In this document: positions 1 to 6,456 of the stretch, piece after piece
Numbering within the stretch: position 1 is the first letter of the stretch
How the letters are laid out: each line of letters opens with the position of its first letter
From: Micromonospora radicis
GTDB lineage: Bacteria; Actinomycetota; Actinomycetes; Mycobacteriales; Micromonosporaceae
Direction of reading: 5' to 3'
DNA length: 64,000 nucleotides
Assembly: GCF_003583405.1 (NCBI RefSeq)
Contig: NZ_QXEC01000009.1
Span: 124,001 to 188,000 of the forward strand
The notes under the pieces: model-generated
What the model was told of the DNA's origin: nothing
The model's input: only the letters and a program-made list of their open reading frames with translations
Databases searched by the model: none
Made by a program: the position numbers and the translations under genes

Positions 1-887
1 CCCACGGCCGCGCCGAGGAAGGCCCAGGCCAAGGCGATGTCCGGCCGCCCGAACACCGAGGTGAGCAGAGTCGGGAAGGCCGCCGAGTAGCCGATGAACG
101 AGCCGAAGGTGCCGATGTACAGCACGGACATGATCCAGGTGTCCCGGTGTCGCAGTGACGACCAGACCGGTCCCACGTCGGCTTTGGCCTCCACCAGGTT
201 GTCCATGAACAGGTACGCGCAGACCGCGGCGATCACCGCGAGCGGTACGTACATCAGGCCGGCCCGGGCCAACGCGAGCCCGCCACCGAGCACGATCACC
301 TGCGGCACCACGAACTGCACCACCGCCACACCGATGTTGCCGCCGGCCGCGTTGAGTCCGAGCGCCCAGCCCTTCTCCCGTTCCGGATAGAAGAAGGAGA
401 TGTTCGCCATGCTGGAGGCGAAGTTGCCGCCGCCGAACCCGGCGCTGGCGGCGATCAGCAACAGCACCGGGTAGCCGATCTCCGGGCGCTCGACCGCCCA
501 GGCCAGGCCCGCGCAGGGCACCACCAGCAGCAGGGCGGAGATGATCGTCCAGTTCCGACCCCCGAAGACCGGCACGGCGAAGGTGTACGGCAACCGCAGC
601 AGCGCGCCGACGCCGCTCGGTACGGCGGTCAGCCAGAGCGCCTGACTGGTGGTCAACTGCCAGCCGGCGTCGCCGAGCCGGACGACCACGATGCTCCACA
701 GCAGCCACACCGAGAAGCCGATGTGCTCGGCGAAGATCGACCAGATGAGGTTGCGCCGGGCGATCCGGCTGCCGGTCGTACGCCAGAATCCCGGATCCTC
801 CGGCGTCCAGTGCCCGATCCACCGGCCGGGCCGGCGATCCAGTCGTTCCGCTTCGATAACCTCGGGTTGCGCGCTCGTGGTGGTCAT
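1..887 (-). CDS. narK: NarK-type nitrate/nitrite MFS transporter (3' end cut by window edge)
   Basis: The first 295 codons of a major-facilitator protein read leftward from ATG at 887 and run off the window. The N-terminus carries the NarK-like lead-in (IGHWTPEDPGFW, then RRNLIWSIFAEHIGFSVW) and hydrophobic segments, including a glycine-rich helix (GFGGGNFASSMANISFF, about residues 155-171) that matches the nitrate-signature region of this family. The likely role is nitrate uptake and/or nitrite export at the membrane. It sits about 2 kb from the nitrate/nitrite reductase operon on the other strand, which supports the substrate. A -10-like hexamer ends 6 nt before the ATG, so the mRNA may be leaderless. 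The missing part is the C-terminal half. Confidence 0.88.
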   Translation of the reverse strand, partial: MTTTSAQPEVIEAERLDRRPGRWIGHWTPEDPGFWRTTGSRIARRNLIWSIFAEHIGFSVWLLWSIVVVRLGDAGWQLTTSQALWLTAVPSGVGALLRLPYTFAVPVFGGRNWTIISALLLVVPCAGLAWAVERPEIGYPVLLLIAASAGFGGGNFASSMANISFFYPEREKGWALGLNAAGGNIGVAVVQFVVPQVIVLGGGLALARAGLMYVPLAVIAAVCAYLFMDNLVEAKADVGPVWSSLRHRDTWIMSVLYIGTFGSFIGYSAAFPTLLTSVFGRPDIALAWAFLGAAV

Positions 888-893
888 GGCGCG

Positions 894-947
894 AAGCTAG
901 GAATCGACCGTTACCGTGGCGTTCGTCGTTCGGGTCGGTCGGGCAAC
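894..947 (-). promoter_or_regulatory. Possible narK promoter with weak GlnR-like box
   Basis: On the minus strand TAGCTT (899-894) fits a TAnnnT -10 placed for a leaderless start at 887. Upstream, read on the plus strand, GTTAC (910-914), GTTCG (921-925), GGGTC (932-936) and GCAAC (943-947) repeat with exact 6-nt gaps. The outer two match the GTnAC/GnAAC half-sites of GlnR boxes; the inner two do not. The spacing suggests GlnR control but the match is weak. Confidence 0.3.
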
Positions 948-996
948 GGGTACCGCACCACCGGTCGGCGCCGACGGTGAGGAACGCGCCGGCTCG

Positions 997-1033
997 GAGT
1001 TGCTGGAGGATGCTCAGAGTTGCTGGAGGATGC
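997..1033. repeat. 17-bp direct repeat, 20-bp period, spanning the toxin gene's stop
   Basis: GAGTTGCTGGAGGATGC occurs at 997-1013 and again at 1017-1033. The second copy encodes the last residues of the MazF-like toxin (ILQQL) and the first lies just past its stop codon, so the 3' end of the gene has been duplicated in tandem outside the reading frame. Confidence 0.85.
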
Positions 1034-1307
1034 GCAACGCCCGGTCGACGCGCCGCATGGTCTCGGCGTCGGCCACGTCCACGCACTCGGTGAACCACTT
1101 CTTCATCGGCGAGGAGATCCGGTCCGGCATCACCACCCAGCCGCCCATCGGCACCGCCAGCGGCGAGTCACGCAGCAACGCCGCCTCGACCACCTCGGTG
1201 ACGATCACGATGGGTACCGCCGTGGAGTTGTAGACGTCGGAGCTGATCACCAGCCCGAGTCGCTCGCGGGCCCCCTCGATCCGCCAGACCTCGCCCCTAC
1301 GCAGCAC
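1014..1307 (-). CDS. MazF/PemK-type toxin (endoribonuclease) of a toxin-antitoxin pair
   Basis: A 97-residue protein starting at GTG 1307, whose start overlaps the antitoxin stop by 11 nt. It has the hallmark N-terminal strand of the CcdB/MazF fold (RRGEVWRI, residues 3-10), then LGLVISSDVYN and a core strand (PIVIVTEV), and a basic/aromatic C-terminal helix region. Members of the family cut mRNA at short sequences and are held inactive by the antitoxin encoded just upstream. I chose the GTG because it begins right before the RGEVW motif and is translationally coupled to the antitoxin; longer in-frame starts would lie inside the antitoxin gene. The exact RNA target cannot be read from sequence. 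Confidence 0.82.
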   Translation of the reverse strand: MLRRGEVWRIEGARERLGLVISSDVYNSTAVPIVIVTEVVEAALLRDSPLAVPMGGWVVMPDRISSPMKKWFTECVDVADAETMRRVDRALRILQQL

Positions 1308-1554
1308 GCGGACGACCGCCGAAGAGCAGGTCGTCGACCAGGCCGACCTCCTGCGCGTCGGCCAGCGAGGCGGACTCCAGGTCCAGTCCGGCCCGACCCA
1401 CTGCGGCGGCGTGCGCCGCGAAGACCTCACGCAGCGCCTTCTCCCGCGCCGCCTGATCCATCCAGGCCGAGAGGCTGAGCCCCTCGCGCTCGGCGAACCG
1501 CCGCGCGTCCGCGATCGTCTCGTCGGAGAACGACAGAGTCACCTTGGCTGTCAT
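1297..1554 (-). CDS. Antitoxin, ribbon-helix-helix-like, partner of MazF-type toxin
   Basis: An 85-residue acidic/helical protein (MTAKVTLSFSDETIADARRF...) with a short N-terminal beta strand followed by two helices (residues 12-40), as in ribbon-helix-helix antitoxins. The rest (about 45-85) is Ala/Glu/Leu-rich and would wrap the toxin. It is the first gene of a two-gene operon with the toxin. A -10-like TAGTCT ends 7 nt before the ATG and a palindrome covers the -35, so the complex probably represses its own promoter, as is common in such pairs. Confidence 0.78.
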   Translation of the reverse strand: MTAKVTLSFSDETIADARRFAEREGLSLSAWMDQAAREKALREVFAAHAAAVGRAGLDLESASLADAQEVGLVDDLLFGGRPRAA

Positions 1555-1561
1555 GCCACTC

Positions 1562-1596
1562 AGACTACCCGCTGGTATGACTCCCAGTCATCCAGC
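1562..1596 (-). promoter_or_regulatory. Toxin-antitoxin promoter with overlapping palindromic operator
   Basis: On the minus strand ATGACT (1591-1586, 4 of 6 to the -35 consensus), 18 nt, then TAGTCT (1567-1562), then 7 nt and the antitoxin ATG. An inverted repeat of 11-bp arms (GCTGG-t-ATGACT / AGTCATCCAGC, 1571-1596, one bulged base, 3-nt centre) sits over the -35. This is the expected layout for autorepression by the antitoxin complex. Confidence 0.55.
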
Positions 1597-1995
1597 AAGC
1601 TGCCCACGGTCGGCACCCTGCCTTCCCGAGCCGGCCCTGTCGAGCTGATAGCGCAGACGGATCGCCAACACCGACCCCGCCGTGACCTCGCCCCAAGCCC
1701 GCACCGCGACTCCCTGGCCCACGGCGCCCCCGACCACAGCGCAACACAGCCCCGCCAACCCGCGCCTCCCGACCGCAACACAACCCCCCGCCAACCCGCA
1801 CCTCCGACCGCAACACCCCCCACCACCAACCCGCACCTCCCGACCCCGCACAACCGCGCTGCCGATTCGGCGCCGGGCCGTTGATAGCGCAGACGGTTCA
1901 GCTCGACAGTGCCCACTGGAGGGTCTGGTGGGCAGCTCCGAGACAGCCCGCCGGGCCGAAGGAGCAGCAACCGGCGGAGGCGCCACCAGCCCGGG
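1597..1995. other. Gene-poor spacer with strand-asymmetric repeats
   Basis: I see no convincing gene here. From about 1735 to 1860 the plus strand is almost free of G in long runs and carries degenerate tandem copies of a unit containing CCAACCCGCACCTCC and GACCGCAACAC. The 15-mer TGATAGCGCAGACGG occurs at 1646-1660 and 1882-1896. The 10-mer AGCTCGACAG lies on the right of the second copy (1900-1909) and as its reverse complement on the left of the first (1637-1646). Short open frames across this stretch are low-complexity and have no ribosome-binding sites. Confidence 0.7.
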
Positions 1996-2709
1996 TCACG
2001 GCGGGTCAACCCGGGTCGGAGCGTGGCCACCGAAGACGGCGAAGCGCCAGGACTTGAAGAAGCAGTCGACGTCCACCAGACCGGCCTCGGTCAACCAGCG
2101 GCACTGCTCGTCCACCGGGGCGGGCCGGTCGTACGTCATCCGCTGTTCGGCGGCGGCGATCTCGGCGGCGTCCGAGCCGAGGGCGGCGACCTGGGCCAGC
2201 CAGACCTGGTGGTAGCGCCGGTCCAGCTCCGGTGTGGGGCCGGCGACCTGCTCGGCGTTGACGAAGACCCCGCCGGGGCCGAGCGCGGCGGCCACCCGCC
2301 GGTAGAGATCCCGCTTGCCGGCATCGTCTAGGTGGTGGATGGCCAGGGCGCTGACCACCGCGTCGTACCGGCCGGCGGGTAGCGGGTCGGCCAGGTCGGC
2401 CAGGACCACCCGGTGCGGCACGTCGTCCGAGGTGAACCGCTCGGCGGCGACCGCCAGCATCTTCGGCGCCGCGTCGACCAGGGTCAGCCGGGCCTCGGGC
2501 ACGGCGGCGGCGAGCAGCGCGGAGAGCAGGCCGGTGCCGGCACCCAGGTCCAGCACCCGCGGGGTACGGCCGGCGGCGAGCGCGGCCCGCAACACCGGCA
2601 CGGTCACCTCGGTCGCCGTGCCGTAGAAGTCGTCGAAGCAGGGCACCAGTCGACGGCGGGCCGGGTCGTAACCCACGGCCGTCGCGTCGAACACCCGGGC
2701 CACCTCCAT
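1996..2709 (-). CDS. Class I SAM-dependent methyltransferase, substrate unknown
   Basis: A 237-residue Rossmann-fold methyltransferase. Motif I is RVLDLGAGTG (about 51-60), followed by an acidic motif II (LTLVDAAPKML), motif III around LADLADPLP, and ALAIHHLDD, which is typical of methyltransferase type 11/12 enzymes including CmoA-like proteins. A C-terminal DCFFKSWRFAVFGG segment could cap the substrate pocket. It is transcribed alone, away from nasA, from a promoter with a perfect TATAAT. A GGAGAG sequence precedes the ATG. Nothing nearby identifies the acceptor molecule. Confidence 0.82.
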   Translation of the reverse strand: MEVARVFDATAVGYDPARRRLVPCFDDFYGTATEVTVPVLRAALAAGRTPRVLDLGAGTGLLSALLAAAVPEARLTLVDAAPKMLAVAAERFTSDDVPHRVVLADLADPLPAGRYDAVVSALAIHHLDDAGKRDLYRRVAAALGPGGVFVNAEQVAGPTPELDRRYHQVWLAQVAALGSDAAEIAAAEQRMTYDRPAPVDEQCRWLTEAGLVDVDCFFKSWRFAVFGGHAPTRVDPP

Positions 2710-2760
2710 GCCGCTCTCCGATCCGCGCCGCCGGGCCTAGCCCAGCCTCCGACCCTTCCC

Positions 2761-2789
2761 ATTATATAGGAAGACAGTTCCACATTGTA
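2761..2789 (-). promoter_or_regulatory. Promoter of the methyltransferase gene
   Basis: The minus strand has a perfect -10 TATAAT at 2766-2761. A weak -35 (TACAAT) lies 17 nt further upstream at 2789-2784. The transcript would have a leader of about 45 nt before the ATG at 2709. Confidence 0.5.
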
Positions 2790-2834
2790 GACCACGCGAC
2801 CCGGCCCGCAGCCGTCGTGCGGTGTGAGCGGCTC

Positions 2835-2872
2835 TTGACAGGACCGAAACAAATGGGACGCGGACCGGAAAC
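2835..2872 (+). promoter_or_regulatory. Putative GlnR-binding box upstream of the nas/nir operon
   Basis: Four 5-mers separated by exactly 6 nt each: TTGAC (2835-2839), GAAAC (2846-2850), GACGC (2857-2861), GAAAC (2868-2872). The known actinobacterial GlnR box is GTnAC-n6-GAAAC repeated twice at 6-nt spacing. Both b-sites are perfect, the first a-site keeps T, A and C, and the second a-site is poor. It ends 24 bp before the nasA ATG. GlnR control of nitrate assimilation is well established in Streptomyces, Mycobacterium and Amycolatopsis. Confidence 0.68.
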
Positions 2873-2896
2873 CGCCCAGCGGCACGCTTTGCCGAC

Positions 2897-5023
2897 ATGA
2901 CAGACGGTGCACGGACGGCGACACGAACGGGGCATCCGCTCCGGGAAGTGGCGACGCACTGCCCGTACTGCGCGCTCCAGTGCGGGATGGTGCTGCGCGA
3001 GGAGGACGGCCGGGTGTCGGTACTCCCCCGGCAGTTCCCGACCAATCGGGGCGGCCTGTGCCAGAAGGGCTGGACCTCGGCCGAGTTGCTGGCCCACCCG
3101 GACCGCCTCACCACGCCGCTGCTGCGCGACCCGGCCAGCGGTGAGCTCCGCCCGGCAAGCTGGGACGACGCCCTGGCGTACATCGCCGCCGGCATCCGCG
3201 ACGTACAGCGCCGGCACGGCCGCGACGCGGTCGCCGTCTTCGGCGGCGGCGGCCTCACCAACGAGAAGGCGTACGCGCTGGGCCGGTTCGCCCGGGTGAC
3301 CCTGCGTACCCGGCACATCGACTACAACGGACGGTTCTGTATGTCGTCGGCCGCCGCGGCCGGCATGCGGGCCTTCGGCGTCGACCGTGGACTGCCGTTC
3401 CCGCTGTCCGACCTCGGCCAGGCGGACACCCTGCTGCTGGTCGGGGCGAACCCGGCGGAGACCATGCCACCACTGGTGCGCTGGCTGACCGAGCAACGGC
3501 AGCGGGGCGGCAAACTGATCGTGGTCGACCCCCGGGTCACCGCCACCGCCCGGCAGGCCGACCTGCACCTGCAACCGCTGCCCGGCACCGACCTGGCGGT
3601 GGCGAACGCGCTGCTGCACATCGCGTTGACCGAGGGCTATGCCGACGGCGACTACATCGCCACCCGCACCACCGGCTTCACCGACGTACGGCGTACCGTG
3701 GCCGGCTGGTGGCCGGCCCGCGCCGAGGCGCTCTCCGGCGTACCGGTGGCCGACCTGGAGGAGACCGCCCGGGCGCTCGGTACCGCCGAACGCGCGATCG
3801 TCCTCACCGCCCGCGGCGCGGAACAGCACGCCAAGGGCGTCGACACGGTCACCGGCTTCGTCAACCTCGCGCTCGCCCTCGGCCTGCCCGGCCGCCCCGG
3901 GTCCGGGTACGGCTGCCTGACCGGGCAGGGCAACGGACAGGGTGGCCGGGAGCACGGGCAGAAGGCCGACCAACTGCCCGGGTACCGGAAGATCGACGAC
4001 CCCGAGGCCCGCGCGCACGTCGCCCGGGTCTGGGGCGTACCCGCCGACGAGCTGCCCGGGCCGGGCGTGCCGGCGTACCAGTTGCTGGATTCGCTCGGTA
4101 CCCCGGCCGGCCCCCGGGCGCTGCTGGTCTTCGGTTCCAATCCGGTGGTCTCCGCCCCCCGCGCGGCCCGGATCGAGGGTCGGCTGCGCGACCTGGACCT
4201 GCTCGTCGTCGCCGACTTCCTGCTCTCCGAGACCGCCGCGCTGGCCGACGTGGTGCTGCCCACCGCCCAGTGGGCCGAGGAGGACGGCACCATGACCAAC
4301 CTGGAGGGACGGGTACTGCGCCGTCGCGCACTGCGCCCGCCACCGAACGGGGTCCGTACCGACCTCGCCATCCTCGCCGACCTCGCCACCCGGCTGGCGG
4401 CCCCCGGGACGACCGCGGACCCGAGTGCGGTCTTCGCGGAGCTGCGCCGCGCCTCGGCCGGCGGGATCGCCGACTACGCCGGGATCAGCTGGGCGCGGAT
4501 CGACGCCGCCGACGGGGTGTTCTGGCCCTGCCCCCGCGAGGACGGGCCGGACGCGCCGCGCCTCTTCGCCGACGGCTTCGCCACCCCCGACGGCCGGGCC
4601 CGGTTCCACCCGGTCGAGCATCGGCCGGCCGCCGAGGAGGTCTGCGCGGAGTACCCGCTGTACTTCACCACCGGGCGGGTGCTCGCCCAGTACCAGTCGG
4701 GCACCCAGACCCGCCGGGTGGCCGCGCTACGCCAGGCCGCACCCACCGCCTTCGTCGAGCTGCATCCCGACCTCGCCGACCGGCTCGGCATCGCCGACGG
4801 TGAGCCGGTCCGGGTGTCTTCTCGACGCGGCGAGTTCCAGGCGCCCGCCCGACTCAGCCCGACCATCCGACCGGACACCGTCTTCGCGCCGTTCCACTGG
4901 GGCGGGACGGCGCGGGCCAACTCCGTCACCAACGACGCCGTCGACCCGATCTCCGGCATGCCCGAGTTCAAGATCTGCGCGGTTCGGGTGGCGAAGGCCG
5001 GACCTCCCGGGGTGGACCGGTGA
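2897..5023 (+). CDS. nasA: Assimilatory nitrate reductase, catalytic molybdopterin subunit
   Basis: A 708-residue cytoplasmic molybdopterin oxidoreductase that reduces nitrate to nitrite. The N-terminal [4Fe-4S] site is C22-x2-C25-x3-C29...C55. The bis-MGD-binding domains follow, with Cys148 in GRFCMSSAAAAG as the likely Mo ligand. The C-terminal cofactor-binding domain (from about 570) contains VLAQYQSGTQTRR and VFAPFHWGG. No twin-arginine signal is present, which separates it from periplasmic enzymes. Length fits NasA/NarB. There is no clear Shine-Dalgarno before the ATG. It opens a five-gene operon in which successive genes overlap by 4 nt or abut, behind a GlnR-like box. Confidence 0.93.
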   Translation: MTDGARTATRTGHPLREVATHCPYCALQCGMVLREEDGRVSVLPRQFPTNRGGLCQKGWTSAELLAHPDRLTTPLLRDPASGELRPASWDDALAYIAAGIRDVQRRHGRDAVAVFGGGGLTNEKAYALGRFARVTLRTRHIDYNGRFCMSSAAAAGMRAFGVDRGLPFPLSDLGQADTLLLVGANPAETMPPLVRWLTEQRQRGGKLIVVDPRVTATARQADLHLQPLPGTDLAVANALLHIALTEGYADGDYIATRTTGFTDVRRTVAGWWPARAEALSGVPVADLEETARALGTAERAIVLTARGAEQHAKGVDTVTGFVNLALALGLPGRPGSGYGCLTGQGNGQGGREHGQKADQLPGYRKIDDPEARAHVARVWGVPADELPGPGVPAYQLLDSLGTPAGPRALLVFGSNPVVSAPRAARIEGRLRDLDLLVVADFLLSETAALADVVLPTAQWAEEDGTMTNLEGRVLRRRALRPPPNGVRTDLAILADLATRLAAPGTTADPSAVFAELRRASAGGIADYAGISWARIDAADGVFWPCPREDGPDAPRLFADGFATPDGRARFHPVEHRPAAEEVCAEYPLYFTTGRVLAQYQSGTQTRRVAALRQAAPTAFVELHPDLADRLGIADGEPVRVSSRRGEFQAPARLSPTIRPDTVFAPFHWGGTARANSVTNDAVDPISGMPEFKICAVRVAKAGPPGVDR

Positions 5024-6456
5024 CCGGCCGGATCGTGGTGGTCGGCAACGGGATGGCCGGTGCTCGCCTGGCCGCCGAGCTACACGCCCGCGGCACCGAC
5101 CGGAAGGTCACGGTGCTCGGCGCGGAGCCGCATCGGGCGTACAACCGGATCATGCTCTCCACCCTGCTCGCGGGGAAGATCGGCGAGCCGGAGGTGGAGC
5201 TGGCCGAGGCCACCGGGCGCGGGGTGGACCTGCGGACCGGGGTCACGGCGAGTGCCATCGACCGCACCGGCCGGGAGGTACGCACCGACGACGGCGACCG
5301 GATCCGCTACGACCACCTGGTGCTCGCCACCGGCGCCCGGGCGGTGGTGCCGCCACTGCCCGGCCTCGACCCGCTGCGGCTGCCCGACCGGGTGGCGGCG
5401 TTCCGCACCCTGGACGACTGCCGGCGCATCCTGGCCCTGGCCGGCGACGCCCGACGGGCCCTGGTGCTCGGCGGCGGGCTGCTCGGCCTGGAGGCGGCCC
5501 GGGGGCTCGCCGCCCGCGGGCTCGACGTGGCCGTGGTGCACCGGGTGCCGTACCTGATGGAGCGCCAGCTCGACCCGGCCGCCGGCACGATGCTCGCCGG
5601 CACGCTCGCCGACCTCGGCGTACGGACCCACCTGGCGGTCGCACCGACCCGGGTGACGGCGGACGCGACCGGGGTACGCCTGGACCTGTCCGACGGGCGG
5701 GTACTCGACGCCGACCTGCTGGTGCTCGCCTGCGGGGTACGCCCCGACACGGCGCTCGCCGAGACGGCCGGCCTGACGGTGCGCCGGGGCGTGCTGGTCG
5801 ACGAGCGGCTACGCACCAGCGACCCACGGATCTCCGCGATCGGCGACTGTGCGCAGCACGGCGCCGCCCCGACCGGGCTGGTGGCGCCCGCCTGGGCGCA
5901 GGCCCGGGTGGTGGCCCAACTGCTGACCGGCGAGGATCCGCTGGCCCGCTACCGGCCCCGGCCGGTGGTCACCCGGCTCAAGGCGGCCGGCATCGACCTG
6001 GCCGCGATGGGCGACCCGGCGGACGGGCCCGGCGAGGAGCTGACCTTCGCCGACCCGGCCCGCGGCACCTACGCGCGGCTGCGCATCCACGAGCAACGGG
6101 TGGCCGCGGCGATCCTGCTCGGCGACAACCCGTCGGTGGGCACGGTGATCCAGCTGTTCGACCGGGGTCACCCGGTACCCACCGACCGGCGGGCGCTGCT
6201 GCTCGGCCGGGCCGTCGGCGGTGCCGTCGCCGCGCCCGCCGCGTCTCCGGCGCTGATGCCGGACGCGGCCACGGTGTGCCAGTGCAACACGGTCAGCAAG
6301 GGCGCGTTGGTCGGCTGCTGGCGCGGCGGGGCCCGCACGCTCGACGAGGTGATCGCCGGGACCAGAGCCGGTACCGGTTGCGGAAGTTGCCGGGACGCCG
6401 TCGCCGGCATCGTCGACTGGCTGTCCAAAGCGGATCCGGTGGAGGTGGGACGATGA
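5020..6456 (+). CDS. nasC: Nitrate reductase electron-transfer subunit (FAD/NAD(P) oxidoreductase with BFD [2Fe-2S] domain)
   Basis: A 478-residue flavoprotein that probably passes NAD(P)H electrons to NasA. It has an FAD-binding GNGMAG motif at the N-terminus and a second dinucleotide-binding site (VLGGGLLGLEAA, about 149-160). At the C-terminus is a BFD-type [2Fe-2S] domain with CQCN and CGSC cysteine pairs. It lacks the siroheme half, so it is a paralogue of the first half of the NirB encoded next door. GTG start overlaps the nasA stop (GTGA). Naming differs between species: nasC in Klebsiella, nasB in Bacillus. Confidence 0.85.
   Translation: MTGRIVVVGNGMAGARLAAELHARGTDRKVTVLGAEPHRAYNRIMLSTLLAGKIGEPEVELAEATGRGVDLRTGVTASAIDRTGREVRTDDGDRIRYDHLVLATGARAVVPPLPGLDPLRLPDRVAAFRTLDDCRRILALAGDARRALVLGGGLLGLEAARGLAARGLDVAVVHRVPYLMERQLDPAAGTMLAGTLADLGVRTHLAVAPTRVTADATGVRLDLSDGRVLDADLLVLACGVRPDTALAETAGLTVRRGVLVDERLRTSDPRISAIGDCAQHGAAPTGLVAPAWAQARVVAQLLTGEDPLARYRPRPVVTRLKAAGIDLAAMGDPADGPGEELTFADPARGTYARLRIHEQRVAAAILLGDNPSVGTVIQLFDRGHPVPTDRRALLLGRAVGGAVAAPAASPALMPDAATVCQCNTVSKGALVGCWRGGARTLDEVIAGTRAGTGCGSCRDAVAGIVDWLSKADPVEVGR

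Noticed and set aside
2762..4621. Minus-strand open frame opposite nasA
   Set aside because: Antisense shadow; nasA carries all expected cofactor motifs.
4425..6452. Long open frame running into nirB from far upstream
   Set aside because: It overlaps nasA and the FAD subunit, which have clear motifs. The upstream part is Arg/Pro-rich shadow sequence and the true nirB start has a strong ribosome-binding site.
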